This document shows, piece by piece, positions 26,997 to 35,772 of a DNA stretch of 64,000 nucleotides (its first letter is position 1; each line of letters opens with the position of its first letter). The DNA is from Clostridium sp. CAG:288 (GTDB taxonomy: Bacteria > Bacillota_I > Bacilli_A > RFN20 > CAG-288), in assembly GCA_000437395.1 (NCBI GenBank), contig FR898184.1, positions 24,256 to 88,255 on the forward strand, given 5' to 3'. The notes beneath the pieces were generated by a model. It worked only from the letters and a program-made list of their open reading frames with translations. It searched no databases and was not told the origin of the DNA. The translations under genes were made by a program, and so were the position numbers.

Positions 26997-27346
26997 AGTT
27001 TTATTTGAGCCTCCTTTTTAAAACTAGCAACTGATTTATATTCTTTTATAATTGTCGTTAAACCTGTAAGATTAACAATTCTCCGTGAATAAGTATTTAA
27101 TCCAATCAATCCAACTAAACCATTAATCTTTTTAATTTCATTATATCTTCCCAAAATCAAACCAATTCCAGCACTGTCTAAAAAAGTTAATTCTTTTAAA
27201 TCAAACAACAATAAATGTGGTTTTTTAGTTGCAATAGAAAGACAAATTTTATCTTTATAAATCATCGTTTTATACGAATCTAATTCACCGCTTATTTTTA
27301 TAACTAAGCCATCATCAAACGATGAAATTTTAATTTTATTTTCCAC
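26993..27346 (-). CDS. spoIIAA: Anti-anti-sigma factor SpoIIAA
   Basis: This STAS-domain protein of 117 residues carries the phosphorylatable serine in the motif FLDSAGIGLILGRY. Unphosphorylated SpoIIAA frees SigF from SpoIIAB. The start is a GTG with GAGGTGAG upstream; the nearby ATG is in another frame. No convincing sigma-H promoter was found in the 120 bases upstream. Confidence 0.94.
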   Translation of the reverse strand: MENKIKISSFDDGLVIKISGELDSYKTMIYKDKICLSIATKKPHLLLFDLKELTFLDSAGIGLILGRYNEIKKINGLVGLIGLNTYSRRIVNLTGLTTIIKEYKSVASFKKEAQIKL

Positions 27347-27463
27347 ACATTCTCACCTCTACAAAAGACTTTATCACCTTAAAAATTATCTATTTAAAAA
27401 ATAACTTTATTTCGACATAATTTACTTACGTACGACACTATTTATATTTTATTAAAATTAAAA

Positions 27464-27518
27464 AGTCACTATTATAGAAAAATTAAATATATATTATTTA
27501 ATTAACTATATAGTGACT
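27464..27518 (-). terminator. Nested hairpin terminator after the ZIP transporter gene
   Basis: An outer 9-bp stem (AGTCACTAT, 27464-27472, with ATAGTGACT, 27510-27518) encloses an inner 9-bp AT stem (AATTAAATA, 27481-27489, with TATTTAATT, 27495-27503). On the minus strand it is followed by TTTTT. It lies between the pdp-zip operon and spoIIA. Confidence 0.65.
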
Positions 27519-27522
27519 AATA

Positions 27523-28320
27523 TCAACCTAATGAAACATCCAATAACATCATAATAGCAAAACCTATCATGGCACCGAAAGTTCCAAAATGTGATTCTTC
27601 ACTGCTAGACGAAGGAATAAGTTCATCAATAACAACATAGATCATTGAACCTGCTGCAAACGATAAAGCAAAAGGCATAACAACACTTAAAGTTGAAGCT
27701 AGTAAAATACCTAGTATAGCTACAATTGGTTCTACTGCTCCACTTAAAGTTCCATATAAAAACGCTTTTAGTGAACTTTTAGTTTCTGCTTTTATCGGCA
27801 AAGATACTGCTGCACCTTCAGGAAAGTTTTGGATTCCTATTCCTAAAGCCAAACCTAAAGCTGAATAAATAAGAGCTATTTGATCAGTTGAATCAGCTAT
27901 TGCTAACACCGAACCAAATGCTAATCCAACAGATAATCCTTCAGGAATATTGTGAATAGTAACAGCTAAAAACATTTTTGATGTTTTGCTTAATACAGAT
28001 TTAGTTTTTAATACGTCTTCACTTTTTGACAGTTTAACGAGTGGTAAAATCCTGTCTATCAAATACATAAATAATCCACCTAGAATAAACGTACATGAAA
28101 TTATTATGTAGTTTGATATAGTGTTTTTATTTGATTCTAAAGCTGGAATTAAAAGGCTCCAAATAGAAGCCGCCATCATGACTCCAGATGCCAGCCCTAA
28201 AAGGAGCTCTTTAATTCTTTTGCTTAAATCCTTTTTAAAGAAGAATACTAATGCTGATCCAGCTGTTGTCATTGCAAAGATAAAACTTATCCCTATAAAT
28301 GAGGCTAAGTACTTATCCAT
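27523..28320 (-). CDS. ZIP-family metal transporter
   Basis: The 265-residue membrane protein has about eight helices and the two metal-binding helix motifs of ZIP transporters, HNIPEGLSVG and QNFPEGAAVS. It probably imports Zn, Fe or Mn, like ZupT. It starts 12 bases after pdp with no Shine-Dalgarno; a TATAAT lies 5 bases before the ATG. Confidence 0.87.
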   Translation of the reverse strand: MDKYLASFIGISFIFAMTTAGSALVFFFKKDLSKRIKELLLGLASGVMMAASIWSLLIPALESNKNTISNYIIISCTFILGGLFMYLIDRILPLVKLSKSEDVLKTKSVLSKTSKMFLAVTIHNIPEGLSVGLAFGSVLAIADSTDQIALIYSALGLALGIGIQNFPEGAAVSLPIKAETKSSLKAFLYGTLSGAVEPIVAILGILLASTLSVVMPFALSFAAGSMIYVVIDELIPSSSSEESHFGTFGAMIGFAIMMLLDVSLG

Positions 28321-28332
28321 GACATATTATAT

Positions 28333-29634
28333 TCATTCTATTGTTTCAATGACTATTGGTTTTGTCCCGACTTCTTCATTTACAATTTCAAAAGCGTTAT
28401 AAACCTCTTTTAAAACAGATTCATAATTTGGGCGTTCAGTATAAATTGTTGCTAAAAGTTCATCTTTTTTTACTGCATCGCCAATCTTTTTATTTAATAA
28501 AATACCTGCAGACATATCGATTCTATCTTCTTTTTTCTCTCTGCCTGCACCTAATTTCATCGCTGATAAGCCAATTTCTAAGGCGTTAATTTTGCTTATA
28601 TAACCTGCAATTGGACTTCTAACTTCAGCTTTATATCTAGCTATTGGAAATTTACTTAAATCTCTAATATAACTTCCATCGCCACCTTGTGCCTTAACAA
28701 ACTTACACAAAACTTCAAATGCATCACCATTTTCTAAATGTTCTAAAAGCATTTGTCTAGCTCTTTCTTTGTCAGATGCAATTTTAGCTTGTACAAGCAT
28801 TGTTGAACCTGAATCTAAACAAAGTTCTGTCAAATCTTTTGGTCCTTTTCCTAATAGCGTTAAAGCAGCTTCTTTAACTTCAAGATTGTTTCCAATAGCT
28901 TTACCTAAAGGTTCACTCATATCTGTAATTTCAGCTCTTGTATCTCTACCAAAGAAATTACCAATTTCTACCATAGTTTTAGCAAGAATACGAGCGTCTT
29001 CAAGATTTTTCATGAATGCTCCATTACCATATTTAACATCAAGTAAGATTGTATCACTTCCAGATGCTATCTTTTTGGACATAATTGAAGCAGCAATTAA
29101 TGGAATAGAATCAACTGTTCCAGTTACATCTCTTAAAGCATATAATTTTTTATCTGCAGGTACTAAATCACCTGTTTGGCCAATTATAGCCATACCAATA
29201 TTCTTAACTTGCTCTAAAAATTCTTCGCTACTTAAAGATATATTAAAACCTGGTATAGATTCTAACTTATCTAAAGTACCACCTGTATGTCCTAAACCTC
29301 TTCCACTCATTTTGGCTAATTTGGCGCCACAACTTGCAACCATAGGTCCTAAAACAAGGCTTGTTTTATCACCGACACCACCAGTTGAATGTTTATCAAC
29401 TTTAACACCAGGAATTGATGATAAGTCACATGTTTCTCCAGAGTTAATCATAGCTTCAGTTAGGTTAAAAATTTCATCTTTTTCCATGCCTTTATAAACT
29501 ATAGTCATGAGTAAAGCGGATACTTGGTAATCAGGAATATCTCCTTTTACATAACCTTCAATAAAAAAGTTAATTTCTTCTTTAGTTAGATGTCCGCCAT
29601 CTCTCTTTTTTAAGATGATATCAACCATTCGCAT
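28333..29634 (-). CDS. pdp: Pyrimidine-nucleoside phosphorylase
   Basis: This enzyme phosphorolyses uridine and thymidine in nucleoside salvage. The 433-residue protein has the nucleoside phosphorylase/AnPRT fold, with the phosphate-binding KHSTGGVGDKTS, SGRGLGHTGGTLDKLE and LLDVKYGNGAFMK. Length matches Bacillus Pdp (433). AAAGGAG lies 11 bases before the ATG and an extended -10 box lies upstream. It shares an operon with the ZIP transporter. Confidence 0.92.
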   Translation of the reverse strand: MRMVDIILKKRDGGHLTKEEINFFIEGYVKGDIPDYQVSALLMTIVYKGMEKDEIFNLTEAMINSGETCDLSSIPGVKVDKHSTGGVGDKTSLVLGPMVASCGAKLAKMSGRGLGHTGGTLDKLESIPGFNISLSSEEFLEQVKNIGMAIIGQTGDLVPADKKLYALRDVTGTVDSIPLIAASIMSKKIASGSDTILLDVKYGNGAFMKNLEDARILAKTMVEIGNFFGRDTRAEITDMSEPLGKAIGNNLEVKEAALTLLGKGPKDLTELCLDSGSTMLVQAKIASDKERARQMLLEHLENGDAFEVLCKFVKAQGGDGSYIRDLSKFPIARYKAEVRSPIAGYISKINALEIGLSAMKLGAGREKKEDRIDMSAGILLNKKIGDAVKKDELLATIYTERPNYESVLKEVYNAFEIVNEEVGTKPIVIETIE

Positions 29635-29665
29635 AAATAATTTAGCTCCTTTAAAATATACATTG

Positions 29666-29671
29666 ATTATA
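29666..29671 (-). promoter_or_regulatory. Extended -10 promoter of pdp
   Basis: On the minus strand TGTTATAAT forms an extended -10 (TGN-TATAAT) about 32 bases before the pdp ATG. The -35 is weak. The rest of the 29635-29798 gap shows nothing else. Confidence 0.5.
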
Positions 29672-29798
29672 ACATATATAAATATTTAAAACATTAATAA
29701 AGACTATAACCATGATTTGATACTGTCCTAAAAAGCTTATTTAATCGAGTATTTTGATATTGTTATATTTCAATTATTTACATTTGAGCACTAAAAAA

Positions 29799-29837
29799 AG
29801 CAAGAATATACTACTCCTTGTAATATTTTTCTTGCTT
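29799..29837 (-). terminator. Rho-independent terminator after the 29.8-kb hypothetical gene
   Basis: AGCAAGAA (29799-29806) pairs with TTCTTGCT (29829-29836). The minus-strand T run is seven bases. Confidence 0.7.
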
Positions 29838-29843
29838 ATATTT

Positions 29844-30284
29844 TTAGTCGATACTTATAACAATCCATCTATTGTTGGACAAAGGTTCTTTATCGTAAAT
29901 TCTAACAAAATATGTGTGAGATTTTCTTTTTCCAATAAAAACAATCTTTGAGTCTTTATTCATATAATTATAGACTTGATTTCCGTTTTTAATGGTTAAA
30001 GCATTTTCAACTTTAAATAAATCTTTAGCAGCTCCATCAAAAGTAACACCAGCTCCATTAAGATTTGTATCTGGATAAACTGTTCCATCTTTTTTCTTTA
30101 AAGTTAATACTGAATCTTTAGTTAATGTACCTGTCCAATACAATTCTTCACAATTATATACTTCTGATATTCTTTTTCTTAAAAGTCTAGTCTTATAAAA
30201 TCTTTTAGATGTTGAAAAATAAATATCTGTTAAGTCTAACGATTCTACTTTTTTGGATTTTTTTGTTTTATTACTTTTTTTCAT
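29844..30284 (-). CDS. Hypothetical protein with lysine-rich N terminus
   Basis: Not recognised. The 146-residue soluble protein begins with KKSNKTKKSKKVE and has no signal peptide or membrane helix. Its middle (WTGTLTKDSVLTLKKKDGTV) and end (SHTYFVRIYDKEPL) look beta-rich. ATG 30284 is chosen; a TTG two codons upstream is closer to the GGAG site and is possible. It is a single-gene unit with its own terminator. Confidence 0.5.
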   Translation of the reverse strand: MKKSNKTKKSKKVESLDLTDIYFSTSKRFYKTRLLRKRISEVYNCEELYWTGTLTKDSVLTLKKKDGTVYPDTNLNGAGVTFDGAAKDLFKVENALTIKNGNQVYNYMNKDSKIVFIGKRKSHTYFVRIYDKEPLSNNRWIVISID

Positions 30285-30341
30285 AATCAACTCACTCTCC
30301 TTACATAAATAAAATATATCACTTTATTTTACTAAAAATAT

Positions 30342-30355
30342 ATGAAAGCGCTTAT
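30342..30355. promoter_or_regulatory. Weak CRE-like palindrome
   Basis: ATGAAAGCGCTTAT resembles the CcpA consensus with one mismatch and shares AAGCGCTTA with the site at 20875. It lies in the divergent gap between the hypothetical gene and the methyltransferase gene. Confidence 0.3.
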
Positions 30356-30426
30356 TGATAATTATATAATTTATATATAAATAAATTAATTTATTTTAAC
30401 TATAATTTAAAATTAACAAAAATATA

Positions 30427-30454
30427 TTAACTTATAAAATATATATTGTATAAT
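30427..30454 (+). promoter_or_regulatory. Promoter placing the start site at the ATG of the methyltransferase gene
   Basis: TTAACT (30427-30432) and TATAAT (30449-30454) are separated by 16 bases. The ATG begins 6 bases after the -10 box, so the transcript should be leaderless. Confidence 0.5.
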
Positions 30455-30460
30455 TTTTAT

Positions 30461-31717
30461 ATGGAATTAAAAGAAGCATACGAAACTATTTGTACTTATT
30501 TAAATGAAAGCGAAAAAAGAAAATTATTAGAATCAAACTTAACAGGAGCTTTCAAAGGTGGAGTTGTTAAACCTATATATAAAGATTTAGTTAAACAACA
30601 TTTACCTTATATTGATTACCCATTTAAAGACGAAATGGATAATGTTTTTTGCTATAGGCAAAACGATGAAAAACCAGGATTAAATGTTCTTCATTTTGGT
30701 GGAGTTTATTATCTATTAGATCCATCAAGTGCCTTTGTTCCAAATCAATTTTCAAAAAGCAATAAAACAAACTTAGTTTTAGACATGTGTGCAGCTCCTG
30801 GCGGTAAAACGATTACATATGCAATAAAACATCCTAATGATTTAATAATTGCCAATGAAATTTCTCTCTCAAGAGCCAATGAATTAGCCAAAAACATTGA
30901 AAGAATGGGTTTAACCAATGTCATAGTAACATGCATGGATCCACAAGAAATTAACGATTCGTTCAACTCTATTTTTGATAGAATATTATTAGATGCTCCT
31001 TGTTCAGGAAGTGGCATGTTTTGCAAAGAGCCTAAAATGCTTGAAGACTGGACCTATGATAAAGTTATAAAGTGCTCACTAATACAAAAGCAGCTTCTAA
31101 AAAAGGCTATCAAACTTTGTGCTTTAAATGGAGAAATATTATATTCAACATGTTCATATTCAAATGAAGAAGATGACGAAGTTATAGAAGCTACTTTAGA
31201 TGAATCTATCGAAATTGTTAATATTAATTCTTCTTTTGATACATATAAGACCAAATATGGAAACATTCTTTTTCCTTATATTTTTAATGGCGAAGGACAA
31301 TATGTATCAAAGTTAAGGAAAATAAAAGGCGATAAAATTGATATAAATTTATTAAAGTCGAACAATGTTGACAAAATAGAAAAACAATACGTTATTCACC
31401 CTTTATTAAAAAAACTACCTGCTGGATTAAAAATCATTAAAACTGGCATAAAAATATACGATAATAGAGAACATTCTAAAATAATTTATGACAATGATTA
31501 CAAATTTCTTTGCCCTATAAAAAAGGTAGAGATCACTTATGAACAAGCATGTAGCTTTATTAAAGGATCAGAAGTATTTTTAAATACTAATTATTCTAAA
31601 AAAGAAGAAGTCGTAGTAACGTATAAGGATATTCCTTTAGGATATGGTCGTATAGTTTCAAATAAAATTAAAAATCTTTTACCAAAAGGACTATATGCTC
31701 CTAATATAAGACTATAA
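30461..31717 (+). CDS. RsmF-like rRNA (cytosine-5) methyltransferase
   Basis: The 418-residue NOL1/NOP2/Sun-family enzyme uses SAM to methylate cytosine-5 in RNA. The SAM motif DMCAAPGGKT, the catalytic DAPCSGSGMF (Cys181) and STCSYS (Cys231) are all present. A C-terminal region ending around DIPLGYGRIVSNKIKN matches the PUA-like tail of RsmF/YebU-type proteins. ATG 30461 is preferred over a TTG at 30446 that lies inside the promoter. It leads an operon with an aminotransferase. Confidence 0.87.
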   Translation: MELKEAYETICTYLNESEKRKLLESNLTGAFKGGVVKPIYKDLVKQHLPYIDYPFKDEMDNVFCYRQNDEKPGLNVLHFGGVYYLLDPSSAFVPNQFSKSNKTNLVLDMCAAPGGKTITYAIKHPNDLIIANEISLSRANELAKNIERMGLTNVIVTCMDPQEINDSFNSIFDRILLDAPCSGSGMFCKEPKMLEDWTYDKVIKCSLIQKQLLKKAIKLCALNGEILYSTCSYSNEEDDEVIEATLDESIEIVNINSSFDTYKTKYGNILFPYIFNGEGQYVSKLRKIKGDKIDINLLKSNNVDKIEKQYVIHPLLKKLPAGLKIIKTGIKIYDNREHSKIIYDNDYKFLCPIKKVEITYEQACSFIKGSEVFLNTNYSKKEEVVVTYKDIPLGYGRIVSNKIKNLLPKGLYAPNIRL

Positions 31718-31730
31718 AAGGAGGTTATTT

Positions 31731-32948
31731 ATGAGTTTGCTAAATAATAAAGAGCACGATTCAATGCGTGGAGATATACTTTCAATATCTGCTAGAGCTA
31801 AAAAAGCTAAATTAGAGTTTAAAGATACAATCGATGGTTCTGTAGGAGCTTTTTATTCTGAAGATAAAAAATTAATTTTGTATTCAGGTGTCGATAAATA
31901 TTTAAAAGATAACGCCTCAAAAGAACTAGCATATCCACCATGTACTGGTGGTGATAAATATAAAGAATCTATTTTAAAGTATCTTTTGCAAGAAAAATAC
32001 AAATATTTTAACGACAAATATTCAATTGGTTTTTCAAGCACTCTTGGAGGAACAGGAGCTTGCTACTTTGCATTTAAATTATTTTCTAATCCTCAAGATT
32101 CTATTCTAGTTCCTTTTCCTGGTTGGCCAAACTACGATTTATTAATCTCTACAGCAGGATCAAAAGTAATTAAATATAACTTAATTGATGAACATGGTAA
32201 ATTTGATTATTTAAATTTAGAAAATAAGATAAACGATTTAGCTAAAATCCAAAAAGATATTATATTAGTCATAAACGACCCGGCAGAAAATCCAACTGGT
32301 TATTCAATGAGCAAAGAAGATTTGAATAACCTTAAAACCGTTTTAGCCAAGACTAACGCTCACGTTATCGTATTATTTGATATAGCTTATATTAATTATG
32401 GACCAAATGATCCATTATACATTTTCGAATATGCTGATACACTTTCAGAAAATGTTACGTCTTTATTTGCCTTTTCATTGAGTAAAACATTATCAGTATA
32501 TGGATTAAGAGGTGGAGCATTATTTGGCTTTATGAAAAAAGATGAATGTGATAGTTTTACCAAAGAAGCTAATAAACTTGCTAGAGGCATTTATTCTTGC
32601 CCTACATCTGTTTCAATAGGTGTAGCAAATAACATATTCTCTAATAAAGACAATACAGAAAAATTTAATAGTGAGCTCGAAAATAATTTGAGATTGTTAA
32701 GAAAAAGAGACTCTCTACTAATTAATGGATTAAAAGAAGTAGGGTTTAAAATTATTCAAACTACAAGTTCTTTCTATGTAACTTTTTATGCTAATAACGC
32801 TTATGAACTTGCTGAAAAGCTTGAAAGTAAACATGTTTTTCTAGTACCGTTATCAAACAATTTGATTAGAATAGCTGTATCAGGATTAAACATAGAGGAA
32901 ATTTCAAAACTCCCATCAATAATAAAGGAGACCTACAATGAGCAATGA
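31731..32948 (+). CDS. Class I/II PLP-dependent aminotransferase
   Basis: The 405-residue fold-type I aminotransferase has the PLP-lysine region FSLSKTLSVYGLRGG, an upstream INDPAENPTGY motif and a substrate-arginine tail (NLIRIAVSGL). It is closest in appearance to aromatic or aspartate aminotransferases; the substrate is not determined. AAAGGAGG precedes the ATG. It overlaps the next gene by 11 bases. Confidence 0.85.
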   Translation: MSLLNNKEHDSMRGDILSISARAKKAKLEFKDTIDGSVGAFYSEDKKLILYSGVDKYLKDNASKELAYPPCTGGDKYKESILKYLLQEKYKYFNDKYSIGFSSTLGGTGACYFAFKLFSNPQDSILVPFPGWPNYDLLISTAGSKVIKYNLIDEHGKFDYLNLENKINDLAKIQKDIILVINDPAENPTGYSMSKEDLNNLKTVLAKTNAHVIVLFDIAYINYGPNDPLYIFEYADTLSENVTSLFAFSLSKTLSVYGLRGGALFGFMKKDECDSFTKEANKLARGIYSCPTSVSIGVANNIFSNKDNTEKFNSELENNLRLLRKRDSLLINGLKEVGFKIIQTTSSFYVTFYANNAYELAEKLESKHVFLVPLSNNLIRIAVSGLNIEEISKLPSIIKETYNEQ

Positions 32949-34599
32949 TAAAGTATATGTTTTTGATTTCACAGTTAAAAGACCAAGTACATCAACAGAA
33001 CTTTTAACTTCAAAAACGTTTAAGGAAATAGTCGATAACTATATTTATGAACAAAAGAAAAAGCAAACTGATGTTTACGAATTTATAAAATTAAATTTTG
33101 GTAATAACCAAAGCGAAAAACTAACAAATTTGTGTCAATTACTTTTAAAAACTTCATATATAGAACTACAAAAAAGCTTTGAATATCTTTCAAATAAACA
33201 AGTCCTATTAAAAATAGCTGATGGTCTATACGATCAGTGGAGAAAAAATCAAAGATATGTCTTATTAGAAGATTCTTTAACAAATGATAGATATGAACTA
33301 TTAGAAGCAATCGATAGATTCTCTAGACTTGTTATTAGCACTTATAGAGATGTTTATGAAAATATTTTAGGAACTTCTCAAAGAATTTATCGTGAGCTTC
33401 CTAGTGGTGCAAATGCAGGCTTTTTAATTACTAAAACTACATTTGATTTACCTGTTGAATTATCAGCTTTTAACAATTCTTTTTACATTAAATCAATGAT
33501 GATAAAACCACCTTTCTTAGTACACACAAAAAGCAATACAAGAAAAGGAGTTTTCAAAGAAAAAAATAATCCTATCACAAAAATAGATTCAAATAACTAT
33601 TTATCTATTGGAGTTAAAATTGGTGGCTCTCTTGGATTATGTTACATATCTAAAAAATATTTAGACTATGTAATTGGAATAGGTAACTTATTTGAATTAG
33701 CTACACCTGATGAAGCTAATAAAGAAAAACCAGAGTTCTACATGATTTTTGGATATGAAGATGAACATATAAAAGAATGCTATTATTATAAATTAAACGA
33801 CGGAACATATGTTGGCGTATGTCCTGACACACCTGAAATAGACTATTTCGGATATGTCAAAAAAATGATACTTACTCTTCATAATTTAAATAGAATAAAT
33901 AATAATGAGTTACCTATTCACGGCGCTGGTATAAAGATTAAAAAGACAGATGGTACTTCTATTGTTTTTGCAATATTAGGTGACTCTGGGGCTGGAAAAA
34001 GCGAAACACTAGAAGCACTAAAATCATTAAATTACGATGAAATTGCTGATGTTGTCACTCTCTTTGATGATATGGGAACAATGGTTAACATTAATGGGAA
34101 ACTATATATTAAAGGCACAGAAACAGGTGCTTTTGTAAGGCTCGATGATTTAGATAAATCTTATTCGATTAAATCAATTGATAGAGCTATTTATTTTAAT
34201 CCTGAATCTATTAATTCAAGACTAGTTATCCCTATGTCAACATATTTAGAATCATCAACACTTTATCCAATTGATGCTTTCTTATTAGCTGATAACTATT
34301 CTGAAGGCGAAACACTTATCAAATACACTGATAAAGAAAAAGCTATAGCTGATTTCATAGAAGGAAAAAGAATGACAATGCAAACAACTTCTGAAAAAGG
34401 CATTGTTTCAACTTTCTTTGCTAACCCTTTTGGCCCAGTTCAAGAAGAAGAAAAAACAAGAAAAATTATCGAATCATTCTTTGAAATACTTTATAAGACA
34501 AATGTTAAAGTATTAAGAATTAGAACTCGTCTAAGCTATGAAAGAAAAGAAGGGCCAGAAAAGGCTGCTAAAGAAATTTATAACGAATTAATTAAATAA
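32938..34599 (+). CDS. HPr-kinase / PEP-carboxykinase-like P-loop protein
   Basis: The 553-residue protein has the P-loop GDSGAGKSE (348-356), the form seen in HPr kinase and related to PEPCK, followed by a possible Walker B near DVVTLFDDMGT. The first 300 residues are a unique mostly helical region. It is not a canonical PEPCK (expected ligands for Mn and oxaloacetate are not obvious) nor a standard HPrK (about 310 residues). A protein-kinase-like or small-molecule kinase role is possible. It is translationally coupled to the aminotransferase. Confidence 0.6.
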   Translation: MSNDKVYVFDFTVKRPSTSTELLTSKTFKEIVDNYIYEQKKKQTDVYEFIKLNFGNNQSEKLTNLCQLLLKTSYIELQKSFEYLSNKQVLLKIADGLYDQWRKNQRYVLLEDSLTNDRYELLEAIDRFSRLVISTYRDVYENILGTSQRIYRELPSGANAGFLITKTTFDLPVELSAFNNSFYIKSMMIKPPFLVHTKSNTRKGVFKEKNNPITKIDSNNYLSIGVKIGGSLGLCYISKKYLDYVIGIGNLFELATPDEANKEKPEFYMIFGYEDEHIKECYYYKLNDGTYVGVCPDTPEIDYFGYVKKMILTLHNLNRINNNELPIHGAGIKIKKTDGTSIVFAILGDSGAGKSETLEALKSLNYDEIADVVTLFDDMGTMVNINGKLYIKGTETGAFVRLDDLDKSYSIKSIDRAIYFNPESINSRLVIPMSTYLESSTLYPIDAFLLADNYSEGETLIKYTDKEKAIADFIEGKRMTMQTTSEKGIVSTFFANPFGPVQEEEKTRKIIESFFEILYKTNVKVLRIRTRLSYERKEGPEKAAKEIYNELIK

Positions 34600-34758
34600 A
34601 CTATTTTCCTACCAAAAAATATTATATTTAATACTAATTCTTGCTATTTAAGTGTTTAAAAGTCGATATTTAAATTTTAATGTATATAAGTGTATTATAA
34701 CTAAAATATTATTAAACTATGTTATTTTTCTACTTTAATATTGCTAAAACAAAGAAGT

Positions 34759-34788
34759 TTGCTATATTATTAAAAACATTAATATAAT
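34759..34788 (+). promoter_or_regulatory. Predicted rpmB promoter
   Basis: TTGCTA (34759-34764) and TATAAT (34783-34788) are separated by 18 bases, with about 65 bases of leader before the rpmB ATG. The preceding gap (34600-34758) is very AT-rich and shows no clear terminator for the upstream operon. Confidence 0.5.
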
Positions 34789-34854
34789 CCTCTTGCTAAT
34801 TATAACTTTTTTTGATATTATTACTAAGCATGAATTTTATAAGGAGGTGCCAAT

Positions 34855-35061
34855 ATGTCTAGAGTTTGTCCTTTAACCGGCAAGAAACCAACTAGTGGTA
34901 ACAACCGTTCCCACTCTTTAAGAGCTACAAGAAGAAGATGGGGAGTTAACTTACAAAAAGTAAAAATTGACGGAAAAACCTATCGTGTTTCCGCAAGAGC
35001 TATGCGTACATTACGTAAGGCTGACAAAGATGTTGCAGTTGCTGCAGAAGCCGCTGAATAA
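34855..35061 (+). CDS. rpmB: 50S ribosomal protein L28
   Basis: The 68-residue basic protein starts [11 protein letters not shown] and contains [18 protein letters not shown] and the conserved [12 protein letters not shown], matching L28. AAGGAGGTG precedes the ATG. It is monocistronic, with a terminator after it. Confidence 0.97.
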   Translation: MSRVCPLTGKKPTSGNNRSHSLRATRRRWGVNLQKVKIDGKTYRVSARAMRTLRKADKDVAVAAEAAE

Positions 35062-35088
35062 TCTTTAATTATTTAACTAGTAAAAAAT

Positions 35089-35107
35089 AGGAGGCACTAA
35101 GCCTCCT
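35089..35107. terminator. Bidirectional terminator after rpmB
   Basis: AGGAGGC (35089-35095) pairs with GCCTCCT (35101-35107) around a five-base loop. T runs follow on both strands. Confidence 0.85.
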
Positions 35108-35114
35108 TTTTCTT

Positions 35115-35771
35115 TTAACTTAATAAATCTAATATACCATTTATAGCTAGTAAAATCATATTTAGACCATGCGCAAATATAAACATCCACTCATAAATTG
35201 CTAAGATTGAATTCTTTGGTCTAACGTAAATTGTTTTACCATTTTCCTCTGATTTTTCTAAATACATCCACGACTTAAGTTTTGGAACAAATAAACTAAC
35301 TAGCAAAGCTAATCCAACAACCCCCATAATAATGCCTAAGACAAAATTAAACTTATATATAACTTCATTATCTAGCGTCGTAAAGAAAGCTAATATCGAA
35401 CCTAAAGAAGTTAAGACAAATAATAACACATCGCATATAACATGCTTTTTGTAATCGACTAAATTGATTGAAAAAGCAGTTAAAATAAATATTGTTGAAA
35501 CAGATAAGAATAAAGCTGTAGCTTTACCAACTACCGTTGGAAGATTAAAGAAAGTTAGAATGTAGCTTTCAACTGTCGAAGCCATGAATACAGCAACTAG
35601 GCATAGAAATAAAACAGAAGAAGGTGCTTTTAATTCTGTTAATGCTTCAAAAGGAAAGAAACGTCGAAGAGAAAAACTCTCTTCCCTAACTTTTTTATTT
35701 GAAATAATTGCTAGAATCACAATTAAAACTAATAAAACTAAAGAAATGATTGGAAAAATTACTTTTAACAT
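35115..35771 (-). CDS. Hypothetical multi-pass membrane protein
   Basis: Not recognised. The 218-residue protein has six predicted helices (about 4-24, 53-71, 84-104, 115-135, 142-163, 188-212). A charged loop, KSWMYLEKSEENGKTIYVRP, precedes the last helix. It starts one base after thiN's stop at the 3' end of the rsmB-thiN operon. Confidence 0.5.
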   Translation of the reverse strand: MLKVIFPIISLVLLVLIVILAIISNKKVREESFSLRRFFPFEALTELKAPSSVLFLCLVAVFMASTVESYILTFFNLPTVVGKATALFLSVSTIFILTAFSINLVDYKKHVICDVLLFVLTSLGSILAFFTTLDNEVIYKFNFVLGIIMGVVGLALLVSLFVPKLKSWMYLEKSEENGKTIYVRPKNSILAIYEWMFIFAHGLNMILLAINGILDLLS

Positions 35772-35772
35772 A

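Noticed and set aside
27347..27463. A sigma-H promoter upstream of spoIIAA
   Set aside because: Partial matches (GTAAGTAAA and GTCGAAATA) are only four bases apart, far short of the needed spacing.
28121..29497. Long plus-strand frames opposite the ZIP and pdp genes
   Set aside because: They mirror clearly identified minus-strand genes and carry no motif or ribosome-binding site of their own.
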